Assembly: GCA_020832495.1 (NCBI GenBank)
Contig: JAFIEP010000100.1
Location: 33,601 to 97,600 of the forward strand
DNA: 64,000 nt
Source of the DNA: Acidimicrobiia bacterium
GTDB lineage: Bacteria > Actinomycetota > Acidimicrobiia > Acidimicrobiales > Acidimicrobilacustridaceae
Reading direction: 5' to 3'
A program made the position numbers and the translations under genes. Within the stretch, counting starts at the first letter, position 1, and every line of letters begins with the position of its first letter. Below are positions 42,805 to 52,076 of the stretch, one piece after another. The notes below the pieces were generated by a model, which did no database searches, was not told where the DNA came from, and saw only the letters and a program-made list of their open reading frames with translations.

Positions 42805-43668
42805 ATGTTCGACGGATTGCTCGCGTTCGCCTTCGTGGCAGGGATGGTGGCCACCGTGAACCCGTGTGGGTTCGCCCTCCTCCCCGCCTATCTCTCGCTG
42901 TTCCTGGGGAGCGATCCCGGCGGGCGACCGCCCGTGGGGCGCGCCCTGAAGGTCAGCGCCGCCATGACGCTCGGGTTCGTCGTCACCTTCGGCGCGGCGG
43001 GCGCGGTGTTGAGCCCCATCATGTCCACCGCCGGTCAGTACCTCCCGTGGATCACCATCGTCATCGGCATCGGCTTGATCGGGCTGGGCATCTTCCTGCT
43101 CACCGGACGGCAACTCCTGTTGCGTGTCCCCCACATGAACTCCGGCGGCAAGGACCGCTCGTTCCGGTCCATGTTCGTGTTCGGCGTGTCCTACGCCGTG
43201 GCCTCGCTGTCGTGCACCATCGGTCCCTTCCTGGCCGCCACATCCGGGGGTCTGCGTGGCGGCAACGTGGTCGAGGGATGGTCGGCCTTCGTGGCCTACG
43301 GCCTGGGCATGGGCGCGGTGGTCACCGCCCTCACCGTGGCCGCCGCCTTCGCGCAGGAGGGCCTGACCCGCAAGCTCCGCAGGGTCATGCCGTTCGTGCC
43401 CCGTATCGCCGGCGGCCTGTTGGTGGTGGCCGGCGCCTACGTGGCCTGGTACGGCTGGTGGGAGCAGCGCGTGCTGTCCGGCGAGTTCGTGGAGGATCCC
43501 GTGGTGGACACCGCACTCGGCATCCAGTCGGCGCTCACCACCTGGATCGACGACCACGGGGTGACGGCGCTGGTCGCCTTCGCCGTGCTGACAGCAGTGG
43601 TCAGCGGCATCGTGTGGTGGCGCGCTCGAGGTCGCCCCGAACCCGAGCCAGAACCCGAACCCGCCTAG
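42805..43668 (+). CDS. CcdA-family thiol-disulphide transport protein
   Basis: This 287-residue membrane protein has six or seven helices. The first carries the reactive Cys in ATVNPCGFALLPAYL, and the fourth carries the second Cys in SYAVASLSCTIGPFLA. Both are diagnostic of CcdA/DsbD-beta proteins, which move electrons from thioredoxin to outside partners. The C-terminus ends EPEPEPEPEPA. It is divergent from the TlpA-like gene and convergent with the metallophosphoesterase gene, whose stop codon overlaps (CTAG). The ATG at 42805 puts the first helix at the N-terminus. Confidence 0.9.
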   Translation: MFDGLLAFAFVAGMVATVNPCGFALLPAYLSLFLGSDPGGRPPVGRALKVSAAMTLGFVVTFGAAGAVLSPIMSTAGQYLPWITIVIGIGLIGLGIFLLTGRQLLLRVPHMNSGGKDRSFRSMFVFGVSYAVASLSCTIGPFLAATSGGLRGGNVVEGWSAFVAYGLGMGAVVTALTVAAAFAQEGLTRKLRRVMPFVPRIAGGLLVVAGAYVAWYGWWEQRVLSGEFVEDPVVDTALGIQSALTTWIDDHGVTALVAFAVLTAVVSGIVWWRARGRPEPEPEPEPA

Positions 43669-44672
43669 TCGGCCGTCACCACGAAACAGCGGTCGTCGAG
43701 TTCCCCGAAGGCGTAGTCCCCGAACGCGCCGCCGTACATGCCGCGAGTCTTCTCGCTCCACTCGAGCGCTTCAGGGGCACCGATGCGGTGCACAACCTGG
43801 GTGATGCCACCCTCGTACACCCGGTACTCGGCCCACGCTCCGGGAAACTCCTTCACCGCCGCCACCTCCACGAACGGGACCTGCCGAGTGGCGCTGAAAC
43901 GGCGCACCCGGTTGCGATGGGTGTGGCCACAGAAGTAGCCCCGCAGGTTCGGGTGCGCGGCCATGACCTCGACGAGACGTTCGGAATCGTCGGGGTTGAT
44001 GCCGAAGTACCCCTCCGGTCGGATGGCCGACTCGGGATTCCACGGGTGGTGGTGGCCCATGACCAGGATGGGGTGATCGTCGTCCACCTCGGTGGCCAGG
44101 TCGCGCAACCACCCGAGGGTGTCGCCGTCCACCGCCCCCGAGGCCAGGTCGTCGACGGAGGTGTCGATCATGGCCACCACCACCCCGGGCAGGTCGATGC
44201 GATACGGCGTGTCGGGTCCGAACCGTTGCCCGTGGTAGCTCTCGTGGTTACCGCGGATGTGGTGACACCGGTCGCCGAAGATGGGCAGGTAGGCGTCGAG
44301 GAAGGCCTCGTACTCCTCGGTTGTGCCGCGGCTGGTGAGGTCGCCCTTGACGATGACCGCTGCGGGATCGATGGCCTCGATCTCGGCGGTGGCGCACCGG
44401 CTCATCATCTCGGGGTACGGCTCCTCACCCAGCGCGCTGCGGAACGTCGGCCCCTGTTCCATGCCCTCGATGAGCCCCGCCTCGGTCTCCCCGAAGTGCA
44501 CGTCGTTGACGGTGGCGAACCGGCACAGCAGCTCACCCGGGGGTCGCTCGAGGGTGCGGAACACGAAGCCCTCCAGTTCGTGCAGCGCCCCCGGCGTGAG
44601 GCCGTCGTGGCGGATGACCTCGGTGCCGTCGTGCATGACAGCGGCGTCCTCGGAGACGGTGGTCAGCTCCAT
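43665..44672 (-). CDS. Calcineurin-like metallophosphoesterase
   Basis: This 335-residue phosphoesterase has the two-metal motifs VNDVHFGE (DxH), VKGDLTSRG (GDxxxxG), IRGNHESYHG (GNHE), MGHHHPW and CGHTHRNRV (GHxH). It is close to predicted purple-acid-phosphatase or 3',5'-cAMP phosphodiesterase-like proteins, but the substrate is not identified. No signal peptide is present. TACACT lies 7 bases before the ATG (leaderless). The gene overlaps ccdA by 4 bases at the stop codons. Confidence 0.88.
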   Translation of the reverse strand: MELTTVSEDAAVMHDGTEVIRHDGLTPGALHELEGFVFRTLERPPGELLCRFATVNDVHFGETEAGLIEGMEQGPTFRSALGEEPYPEMMSRCATAEIEAIDPAAVIVKGDLTSRGTTEEYEAFLDAYLPIFGDRCHHIRGNHESYHGQRFGPDTPYRIDLPGVVVAMIDTSVDDLASGAVDGDTLGWLRDLATEVDDDHPILVMGHHHPWNPESAIRPEGYFGINPDDSERLVEVMAAHPNLRGYFCGHTHRNRVRRFSATRQVPFVEVAAVKEFPGAWAEYRVYEGGITQVVHRIGAPEALEWSEKTRGMYGGAFGDYAFGELDDRCFVVTAD

Positions 44673-44679
44673 GGGCCGC

Positions 44680-44685
44680 AGTGTA
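44680..44685 (-). promoter_or_regulatory. -10 element of leaderless promoter, metallophosphoesterase gene
   Basis: Minus-strand TACACT ends 7 bases before the ATG at 44672. Confidence 0.5.
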
Positions 44686-44750
44686 CGGCCGACGTCGCCG
44701 CCCGGGACGAGCCGCCGGCTCATGGTTCGGCCCGTGGTTCGGGCCGCAGG

Positions 44751-44966
44751 TCAGGGACGGACGCGACGGGCGGGGACCGGCTTGGTCCACCAGCGCCCGG
44801 AGAACCGCCAGCGTGGCACGTCGTCGTCCGACGCCACACCACCCGACGCCGAACTCGTCACCACGGCCACCGCCGCCGCAATGGCGGCCGCCTCCTCGTC
44901 GGAGGCCGGGGGGTCGATGCGCAGACGACCCGGATCAGCCGACGACGATACGCCTTCGTCGCTCAC
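44751..44966 (-). CDS. Acyl-CoA carboxylase epsilon subunit
   Basis: This 71-residue protein begins [18 protein letters not shown], has a helix [18 protein letters not shown], and a C-terminal aromatic-basic tail ([19 protein letters not shown]). This layout is the small epsilon subunit that holds together actinobacterial acetyl- or propionyl-CoA carboxylases. It starts with GTG and overlaps the beta-subunit gene (GTGA), so the two are made in ratio. No alpha (biotin carboxylase/BCCP) gene is in the window. Confidence 0.8.
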   Translation of the reverse strand: MSDEGVSSSADPGRLRIDPPASDEEAAAIAAAVAVVTSSASGGVASDDDVPRWRFSGRWWTKPVPARRVRP

Positions 44967-46519
44967 AGCGGGATGTTCCCGTGCTTGCGGTGCGGCAGTT
45001 CCTCACGCTTGGAGCGCAGCATCTCGAGGCCACCGATCAGCTTGCGCCGGGTGTCGGCGGGGTCGATGACGTCGTCGATGTAGCCACGCTCGGCCGCCAC
45101 GTAGGGGCTGGCAAAGCGCTCGGTGTAGTCCTCGACCAGTTCGGCCCGGCGGGCCGCTGGGTCGGCGGCGGTCTGCAACTCACGGCGGTAGAGGATCTCC
45201 ACCGCACCCTGTGGCCCCATGACCGCCAGCTCGGCCGACGGCCAGGCGAAGGCCAGATCGGCGCCGATGGACTTGGAGTTCATCACCACGTAGGCGCCGC
45301 CGTAGGCCTTGCGGGTGATGACCTGGATGCGGGGCACGGTGGCCTCGCAGTAGGCGTAGAGCAGCTTGGCGCCGTGGCGGATGATGCCGCCGTACTCCTG
45401 GTCGACACCCGGCAGGAACCCGGGGACGTCCACAAAGGTCACGAGCGGGATGTTGAACGCATCGCAGGTCCGCACGAAGCGAGCGGCCTTCTCCGAGGAC
45501 TCGATGTCGAGCACACCGGCGAGCACCATCGGTTGGTTGCCCACCACGCCCACCGGTCGACCGCCCAGGCGGGCGAAGCCACACACGATGCTGCCCGCCC
45601 AGCCCGACTGGTACTCGAAGAAGTCGCCGTCGTCGACGACCGCCGCGATGACGTCGGTCATGTCGTAGGGCTGGTTCGGGTTGGGCGGCATGAGGTCGGC
45701 CAGCTCGGGACACTCGCGCTCGGGGTCGTCCTCACACACCACCGACGGCGGCTCCTCGAGGTTGTTGGCCGGCAGGAAGCCGAGCAGGTAGCGCACGTCG
45801 TCGAGCACGGCCTTCTCGTCGGCACCCACGAAGGTGGCCACCCCCGACTTGGTGGCGTGGCTGCGCGCACCACCGAGTTCCTCGAGGGTGACCTCCTCGC
45901 CGGTCACGGTCTTCACCACGTCGGGACCGGTGATGAACATGTGCGACGTCTGGTCGACCATGAAGATGAAGTCGGTCATCGCCGGGCTGTACACGGCACC
46001 GCCGGCGCACGGGCCGAGGATCACGCTGATCTGCGGGGTGACACCGGAGGCCAGCACGTTGCGGTGGAAGATCCCGCCGTAGGCGGCGAGGGACACCACG
46101 CCCTCCTGGATGCGAGCGCCGGCGCCGTCGTTGAGGCCCACGACCGGGGCACCCACCTTGAGAGCCAGGTCCATCACCTTGTGGATCTTCTCGGCGAAGA
46201 CCTCACCCAGTGCGCCACCGAACACGGTGAAGTCCTGGGAGAACACGAACACCTGCCGGCCGTCGACGGTTCCCCAGCCGGTGACCACACCGTCGGTGTA
46301 GGGACGTTCGGTCATGCCCGAGTCGAGCGCCCGGTGACGAGCCAACATGTCGAGCTCGTGGAAGGAGCCGGGATCGAGGAAATAGTCGATGCGTTCCCGG
46401 GCCAGCATCTTCCCCTTGGCGTGCTGACGTTCGACCGACCGCTCCGAGCCGGCGTGCAGGGCGGCTTCCCGCCGTTCGGCGAGTTCCTCGAGGCGCTGTC
46501 GCATCTTGTGTTCCGACAT
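44963..46519 (-). CDS. Acyl-CoA carboxylase beta subunit (PccB/AccD-like)
   Basis: This 518-residue carboxyltransferase transfers CO2 from biotin to an acyl-CoA, probably propionyl-CoA to methylmalonyl-CoA. The N-terminal half has [39 protein letters not shown] (oxyanion Gly) and [12 protein letters not shown]. The C-terminal half has [28 protein letters not shown] and [16 protein letters not shown]. Length is that of the PccB/AccD5 group. Its substrate is not settled by eye. The start is the ATG at 46519. With Ecm, Ccr and epimerase it forms part of the ethylmalonyl/methylmalonyl-CoA network. Confidence 0.9.
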   Translation of the reverse strand: MSEHKMRQRLEELAERREAALHAGSERSVERQHAKGKMLARERIDYFLDPGSFHELDMLARHRALDSGMTERPYTDGVVTGWGTVDGRQVFVFSQDFTVFGGALGEVFAEKIHKVMDLALKVGAPVVGLNDGAGARIQEGVVSLAAYGGIFHRNVLASGVTPQISVILGPCAGGAVYSPAMTDFIFMVDQTSHMFITGPDVVKTVTGEEVTLEELGGARSHATKSGVATFVGADEKAVLDDVRYLLGFLPANNLEEPPSVVCEDDPERECPELADLMPPNPNQPYDMTDVIAAVVDDGDFFEYQSGWAGSIVCGFARLGGRPVGVVGNQPMVLAGVLDIESSEKAARFVRTCDAFNIPLVTFVDVPGFLPGVDQEYGGIIRHGAKLLYAYCEATVPRIQVITRKAYGGAYVVMNSKSIGADLAFAWPSAELAVMGPQGAVEILYRRELQTAADPAARRAELVEDYTERFASPYVAAERGYIDDVIDPADTRRKLIGGLEMLRSKREELPHRKHGNIPL

Positions 46520-46642
46520 AGGACCGTGAATCTACCGGGCACGCCGGGCGCGGCCCCAATGCGACACCGCTCGGTCGCCCGATCGGCGTCGGCGGACGCG
46601 ATCGGACCAGCGCCAGCACCGCCGGTGGGGCACGATGGCCAG

Positions 46643-47719
46643 GTGCCGCTGCCCGTCGAACTCCCGCTGGCGCCCATGTTGGCGCGCGCTGCCAAGCAGT
46701 TGCCCGAGGATCCCGGACTCATCTACGAGCCCAAGTGGGACGGCTTCCGCTGCATCGTCGCCCGCGACCACGACGAGCTGACGCTGACCAGCCGCAACGG
46801 TCGTGACCTGGGGCGCTACTTCCCCGAGCTGGTGGCACCGCTCACCGCTCAACTGCCGGAGCGATGTGTGCTCGACGGCGAGTTGGTCGTACACCTGAAC
46901 GGCGTACTCGACTTCGATGCGCTCGGTGCCCGGGTGCACCCTGCGCAGTCACGGGTGGTCGAGCTGGCCGCCGCCACACCAGCGTCGTTCATCGCCTTCG
47001 ACCTGCTGGCCCTCGCTGACCGCTCGCTGCTCGACGAGCCGTTCGCCGAGCGGCGCGCCGCGGCCGAACAGGTGCTGGCCACCAGCCGTGCACCACTGCA
47101 CCTCTCCACCATCACCACCGACGTCGAGCTGGCACGACGCTGGCTCGCAGCCACGCCCGCCGGTGGGATCGACGGCGTCATGGCCAAGGATCCCGCCGGC
47201 CACTACGAGCCGGGCAAGCGGATCCTCCGCAAGATCAAGCGCACCCGCACCGCCGACGCGGTGGTGGCAGGGTTTCGGGACCACACCGACGGCGCCGGCG
47301 TGGGTTCGCTGCTCCTCGGCATGTACGCGGGCGGGCTCCTGGTCCACGTCGGGGTGGCCTCCTCGTTCACCGCCGCCACGCGCTCGGAGCTTCGCACGGA
47401 GCTCGCGCCGCTCGTCGCCGGTCCGGACGACCGACACCCGTGGTTGGTGGGGGCCACGGCGAGCGCTGACCAGGAGCCGTCGGGTGCGCCCGCCAGTTCC
47501 CCGAACCGCTGGCAGTCCGGCCCCAGCCCGTGGACCCCGCTGCGCATCGAGCGGGTGGCCGAGGTGTCGTTCACCCACGCCAGCGCGGGACGCTTCCGCG
47601 GTACCACCCGGCTGGTGCGGTGGCGCCCCGACCGGACGCCCGAGTCGTGCACCTTCGACCAGCTCGACGAGCCCGAGCGCCCCCCGGCGCCGGGCGCACT
47701 GGTGACCCCACCGCTGTGA
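46643..47719 (+). CDS. ligC: ATP-dependent DNA ligase, LigC-type
   Basis: This 358-residue ligase seals nicks using ATP. Motif I is YEPKWDGFR with adenylated Lys31; RNG lies in SRNGRDLG, motif III in CVLDGELVV, motif IV in DGVMAKD, and motif V in RILRKIKRTRTADAVVAG. The OB domain (about 235-350) follows. The length equals that of mycobacterial LigC, a backup end-joining/repair ligase. There is no nuclease or polymerase fusion, so it is not LigD. The GTG start was set by the family N-terminus (VPLPVELPLAPMLA). A LigD-type polymerase and FEN-type nuclease are encoded convergently next door. Confidence 0.93.
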   Translation: MPLPVELPLAPMLARAAKQLPEDPGLIYEPKWDGFRCIVARDHDELTLTSRNGRDLGRYFPELVAPLTAQLPERCVLDGELVVHLNGVLDFDALGARVHPAQSRVVELAAATPASFIAFDLLALADRSLLDEPFAERRAAAEQVLATSRAPLHLSTITTDVELARRWLAATPAGGIDGVMAKDPAGHYEPGKRILRKIKRTRTADAVVAGFRDHTDGAGVGSLLLGMYAGGLLVHVGVASSFTAATRSELRTELAPLVAGPDDRHPWLVGATASADQEPSGAPASSPNRWQSGPSPWTPLRIERVAEVSFTHASAGRFRGTTRLVRWRPDRTPESCTFDQLDEPERPPAPGALVTPPL

Positions 47720-47851
47720 TCGGCGGGTCGCCCCGGCTGCAGCGGCCGAGGCCGCGAGGTCAGGACGAGCGATCCGCGTGGGTGGTCAAAACGACGTTCG
47801 AGGATCGGTGCCTTCCCAGCGCGCCCACCGACCGCACCGGTTGACACGGCG

Positions 47852-48829
47852 TCAGCAGGGGCCGTCGCCATCGCCGGGAGCGGGGAAGAAGGGCGGCCAC
47901 GGGGCGTCGGTGAGCCCTTCGGCCTCGTCCCGGTCGGCCAATGCCAGCAGTCCGGCGAGCGAGCCGACGGCGTCGTCGATGCCGGCGTGGGGGTCACCGT
48001 CGGTGGCATGGCGCCGGGTGGCCTCGGCCACGTCGAAGCGCTCCGGCGCCACCTCGTCGAGCTCCGCCCAGTCGAAGGGGCACGACACGAGTGCCGCGTC
48101 GACGGGTCGTACCGACCAGGCCGAGGCCACCGTGCGGTCCCGGGCGTTCTGGTTGTAGTCCACCAAGACCCGCGCCCCTCGTTCCGCTTTCCGCCACGCA
48201 GTGGTGGCTTCGTCGGGGAGGCGCCGTTCGACCTCGCGGGCCAGGGCGACCGCGGCGCGGCGCACGTCGTCGAACGAGTAGCGGGCCACGATGCGCACCG
48301 AGATGTGTAGCCCTCGACCCCCGGAGGTCTTCGGCCACCCGACGAGGCCGTGATCGACGAGTACCCGCTGTGCCTCGAGCGCAACTCGGCGCACGGTGTC
48401 GAAGGCCACGCCGGGCTGGGGATCGAGGTCGACCCGCAGTTCGTCGGGGTGTTCGGGGTCCCACCGACGGGTGGGCCACGGGTGGAGGTCGACGCAACCG
48501 AGGTTCACCGCCCACACGACGTGGGCCAGGTCCGAACCACACAGCGTCTCGGCGGTCCGGCCCGACGGGAAGCGCACCCGGGCAGTCCGCAACCACTCCG
48601 GCCGCCCTTTCGGCACATGTTTCTGGTAGAAGCTCTCGCCGTCGAGACCCTTCGGGAAGCGGTGGAGCATCACCGGGCGGGACCGCACCGCTCGCATCAC
48701 GCCGTCACCCACCCCCAGGTAGTAGCGCACCAGGTCTGCCTTCGTGAACCCGCGGCGCGGGAACACCACTCGATCCGGACTCGACACCGACACCTCTCGC
48801 CCGGCCACCTCCACCACGAGTGAGGCCAT
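47852..48829 (-). CDS. LigD-like primase-polymerase (PolDom)
   Basis: This 325-residue stand-alone archaeo-eukaryotic-primase-type polymerase is like mycobacterial PolD1. The catalytic pair is in LRVDLDPQPG (DxD). The nucleotide motif SGGRGLHISV and the third acidic residue in RVLVDYNQNA are present, and LHPWPTRRWDPEHPDEL surrounds the active site. Such enzymes fill short gaps, often with ribonucleotides, during non-homologous end joining or excision repair. It follows the FEN-like nuclease gene after 6 bases (same operon) and faces ligC. The mycobacterial counterpart also neighbours ligC. No Ku gene is in this window. Confidence 0.92.
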   Translation of the reverse strand: MASLVVEVAGREVSVSSPDRVVFPRRGFTKADLVRYYLGVGDGVMRAVRSRPVMLHRFPKGLDGESFYQKHVPKGRPEWLRTARVRFPSGRTAETLCGSDLAHVVWAVNLGCVDLHPWPTRRWDPEHPDELRVDLDPQPGVAFDTVRRVALEAQRVLVDHGLVGWPKTSGGRGLHISVRIVARYSFDDVRRAAVALAREVERRLPDEATTAWRKAERGARVLVDYNQNARDRTVASAWSVRPVDAALVSCPFDWAELDEVAPERFDVAEATRRHATDGDPHAGIDDAVGSLAGLLALADRDEAEGLTDAPWPPFFPAPGDGDGPC

Positions 48830-48835
48830 CGATAC

Positions 48836-49717
48836 CTACCGGTCGGGCGAGCTGGCCAGGCGCCGCGCCTCGTCGGCCAAGCGCGATCCGTCGATCCGCT
48901 CGCAGGCCGCGTCGGCACGGTCGGTGGGGCCCTGCCAGCGACACTCCTCCACCGCGTCGATGGTGGGCGCCGAGCGGTCGAGAGTGGCCAGTCGACGGAA
49001 CAGCAGCGCCTGCTGCCGCTGCTCGACCAGCGTGGCTGCGAGCTTCGCCGAACCGCGCACCCTGACGTCCCACTCGCCCGGTTCGTCGGGGATGGCCTCG
49101 ATGTGGTGGTACCGGGCCAACACCGTGGCTGCCGACTTCGCTCCCCACCCGGGCAAGCCGGGGAAGCCGTCCGCGCTGTCACCCACGAGTGCCAGGTAGT
49201 CGGGGATCGACGTCGGTGCGACCCCGTACTTGTCGACCACGCCGGACTCGTCGATGACGACGTTCCGCCGGCGGTCGAGCTGCACGACCCGGTCCCCCTG
49301 CACGCACTGGGCGAGGTCCTTGTCGGGGGTGCAGATGCGCACCTGGTCGACCTCGGGGTCGGCCGCGGCCACGGCGGCGGCGCTGGCCAGGGCATCATCG
49401 GCTTCGAAGCGGTCCATCGGCCACACGACCACGCCGAGCGCCTCGAGGGACTCCTCGAGCAGAGGGAACTGGCCGAGCAGGTCCGCCGGTACGCCGTCGC
49501 CGGTCTTGTAGCCCGCCCACAGTTCGTTGCGGAACGACTCGATGACGTGATCGGTGGCCACGCCCACGTGGGTGGCGCCGTCGCCGAGCATTGACAGGAC
49601 CGACCCGACCGTGGCTCGAACGGCCCCGACCTCCCGTCCGTCAGCGGTCATGTGCGACGGCACGGCGAAGTAGTGGCGGAACAACTCGTAGGTGCCGTCG
49701 ACGAGGTGGACGATCAT
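48836..49717 (-). CDS. 5'-3' exonuclease/flap endonuclease (FEN)
   Basis: This 293-residue stand-alone FEN is related to the N-terminal nuclease of DNA polymerase I. MIVHLVDGTYELFRHYF carries the first metal Asp, DRFEADDALAS the second acidic set, ICTPDKDLAQC the third, and LVGDSADGFPGLPGWGAKSAATVLARY the H3TH DNA-binding motif. It is not fused to a polymerase. It probably trims 5' flaps in gap repair together with the PolDom and ligase genes next to it. The ATG at 49717 was chosen by homology of the first strand (IVHLVDG); no clear promoter motif was noticed. Confidence 0.93.
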   Translation of the reverse strand: MIVHLVDGTYELFRHYFAVPSHMTADGREVGAVRATVGSVLSMLGDGATHVGVATDHVIESFRNELWAGYKTGDGVPADLLGQFPLLEESLEALGVVVWPMDRFEADDALASAAAVAAADPEVDQVRICTPDKDLAQCVQGDRVVQLDRRRNVVIDESGVVDKYGVAPTSIPDYLALVGDSADGFPGLPGWGAKSAATVLARYHHIEAIPDEPGEWDVRVRGSAKLAATLVEQRQQALLFRRLATLDRSAPTIDAVEECRWQGPTDRADAACERIDGSRLADEARRLASSPDR

Positions 49718-49872
49718 CCCAGGAGCCTTGCACAGCAACCGCACCGCGCACCGACGGCAGGCCACCAGCGGCCCGCGTGACCCACACCCCAGTGGTCCGG
49801 TAACGTCGGGCGCTGCGCCATGGTCGGGGGAGGCGGCGGCGCGGGCAACACGGTCGCACTCGGAGCATCTCG

Positions 49873-51975
49873 TTGACACTTCCGCCGGCTGATCACTCGG
49901 CATCGTCCGTGGCCACAACCACTGGCCTCGACGCGTCCGGGCGACCCGGCGCCAGGGTGCGCACCCCTTCACCGGGGAGTTCGGCACCACCGCCCCGGGG
50001 CGGCGGGCTGGCACCAGGGGCCTCGACGGGTGGCCGGATGGCGGCACTGGACGGACTGCGCGGGTTCGCTTTGTTGGGAATGCTGGCCTGGCACGCCGAA
50101 CTCGAATGGGTGCGCGGCGGGTTCGCCCGCATGACGATCTTCTTCGTGTTGGCCGGCTTCTTGGCCACGCGTTCGCTCACCCGCTCCTACGAGCACGCTT
50201 CCCAAGGTCGCGCCTTCGTTCGCTTCTGGGGACGCCGGGCTCGCCGCCTCCTCCCGGTGCCCGTGCTCGGGGTCGCCTGGGCAGTGGCCGTCACCGCCTG
50301 GATCGGTGGCCCCCACGCCCGCGAGCGGTTGACCGGCGACGCTGCCTCGGCGCTGTTCTCGTTCACCAACTGGCGGCTCATCCTCGACGACCAGCCCTAC
50401 GGCGCCATGTTCGAGACCCGTTCCGCGTTTCAGCACTACTGGTCGCTGTCGCTCGAGGAACAGAGCTTCCTGCTCCTGCCGCTGCTGTTGGGCGTCGCGC
50501 TGTGGATCGGTCGAGATCGGGTCTGGGTACCGCTCGCCGTGCTCGGCGCGCTCGCCGTGGCCCTCGGGCTCCTGCCGTACGTGATCTCCATGGGCCCCGA
50601 CACCGCCTACTACGGCACCCACGTGCGCCTCGGGGAGTTCCTGTTCGGGGTGGTGGCTGCGCTGGCTCTCGACCGACTCCGAACCGACGACATCCCGAGG
50701 GTCGCCCTCCGGGCGGTCGGCGTCGCCGGTGCGGTGGGGCTGGCCGTCCTCGTGGCCACCATGCTGACCGTCGACCGCGAGACCGAGTGGATCTACCAGG
50801 GCGGCATGGTGCTGTTCGCCGTGCCGACGGTGGCCATCATCGCAGCGGTCAGCCTGCGGCGACCCGGCGTGTCGAGCGTGCTCGGCATGCCGCCCCTCGC
50901 CGCCCTGGGCCGATGGGCCTTCTCCATCTACGTCCTGCACTGGCCGCTCTACCTGCTGTTGGCCGACCTGCTTCCCGACCTCGACCGAGCGGCGCTCGTG
51001 ACCCTGCAGTTGGTCAGCGCAATCGCCGCTGGTGCGATCATCCACCATCTGATCGAGCGCCCCCTGATGGCGGGCCGTCCCGGCATGGAGGCCCAGTCGT
51101 CCGGCTGGCCGTCGATACCCGGCGTTCGTCAGCTCGGCCTCCTCATCGAGCACCGGCCAATTCCCACACTCGTGGTGGCCGTGACCCTCGTACTCGCCAG
51201 CACCCTCCTCGTGCCCCGAGGGGACGGCCCGATCGACTTCGAGGCACCGCCACCGCCCATCATTGCGCAGAGCGGACAGGGACCGGCCGTGGCCATGTTC
51301 GGTGGCTCGAACTCGTTCATGCTCTCGAGCGGGCTGCAGGCGTGGGGTCAGGACCGCGAGGACGTGTCGATCGCCGCTGGCTCGACGGTCCCGCGTTGTG
51401 GGCTCATCGCCGAGGATCAGCGCGAGGCGACCAACATGATGGGCGGTGACGCTCGCATGGAACCCCCTCCTTCGGAGTGCCTCGAACCCGTCAGGCGCTG
51501 GTCGACGGTGGCCGGCGCCCAGGAGATCGACGTCGCCGTGGTGGTGGCCAGCCGGTTCGACTTGGGCCGCTGGCAGCTCCCGGGCCGTACCGACGTGGTC
51601 GACATCCACCACCCCGCCTACCAGGAGTACGTGCGGACACGGATGGCCGACGTGGTGCGCGCCGTCACCGATGCGGGCGCCTCGGCAGTGGTGTTCACCA
51701 CGCACCTGCCCCCGTTGCCAACGGGCCGGGCCACCGAACGAGAACGCATCGAACGCGCTGCTGCGGTGTACACGGACCTGGCCACGGAGGTGGCCGACGC
51801 CGACCCGGCGGTGACGGTCGCCGACCTGTGGACCTGGGCGGAAGGCCTCCCGACCAACGAGTTCGAGGCCCTGTTCGCAGATCCGGTCCACCCGAGTGCC
51901 GAAGGCGGCGAACGGATCTGGGCCGAAGCCCTCGGACCACACATCGACCGCCTGCTCGACGCCTCTGGCCGGTGA
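49873..51975 (+). CDS. OatA-like acyltransferase with C-terminal SGNH domain
   Basis: This 700-residue membrane O-acyltransferase has an AT3 domain of about ten helices (about 55-400; LDGLRGFALLGMLAWHAE with the catalytic His, FFVLAGFLATRSL, HYWSLSLEEQSFLLLP). An outside SGNH-hydrolase domain (about 460-695) follows. In it the nucleophile block reads MFGGSNSF (Asp of GDS changed to Gly) and the last block is DPVHPS (Asp, His). Such proteins acetylate peptidoglycan or surface sugars. The N-terminus is uncertain: the TTG at 49873 gives a Ser/Pro-rich leader; GTG at 49909 or ATG at 50038 are alternatives. A paralogous, inactive SGNH protein is encoded downstream. Confidence 0.85.
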   Translation: MTLPPADHSASSVATTTGLDASGRPGARVRTPSPGSSAPPPRGGGLAPGASTGGRMAALDGLRGFALLGMLAWHAELEWVRGGFARMTIFFVLAGFLATRSLTRSYEHASQGRAFVRFWGRRARRLLPVPVLGVAWAVAVTAWIGGPHARERLTGDAASALFSFTNWRLILDDQPYGAMFETRSAFQHYWSLSLEEQSFLLLPLLLGVALWIGRDRVWVPLAVLGALAVALGLLPYVISMGPDTAYYGTHVRLGEFLFGVVAALALDRLRTDDIPRVALRAVGVAGAVGLAVLVATMLTVDRETEWIYQGGMVLFAVPTVAIIAAVSLRRPGVSSVLGMPPLAALGRWAFSIYVLHWPLYLLLADLLPDLDRAALVTLQLVSAIAAGAIIHHLIERPLMAGRPGMEAQSSGWPSIPGVRQLGLLIEHRPIPTLVVAVTLVLASTLLVPRGDGPIDFEAPPPPIIAQSGQGPAVAMFGGSNSFMLSSGLQAWGQDREDVSIAAGSTVPRCGLIAEDQREATNMMGGDARMEPPPSECLEPVRRWSTVAGAQEIDVAVVVASRFDLGRWQLPGRTDVVDIHHPAYQEYVRTRMADVVRAVTDAGASAVVFTTHLPPLPTGRATERERIERAAAVYTDLATEVADADPAVTVADLWTWAEGLPTNEFEALFADPVHPSAEGGERIWAEALGPHIDRLLDASGR

Positions 51976-52076
51976 TGAGCCGGTTCCGATCCCGTGCGCC
52001 GGGATCGGAGCATCCGGCAGCGGTCGGATAACATAGCGGTGGCGGCAGGTAGGGCGACCGGCGGGAACATCTGCCG

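Noticed and set aside
41457..45083. A 1208-codon open frame on the plus strand
   Set aside because: It runs antisense to the sigma factor, TlpA-like and metallophosphoesterase genes and out of frame with ccdA. High GC keeps such frames open; its translation has no domain and is rich in Arg, His and Gly.
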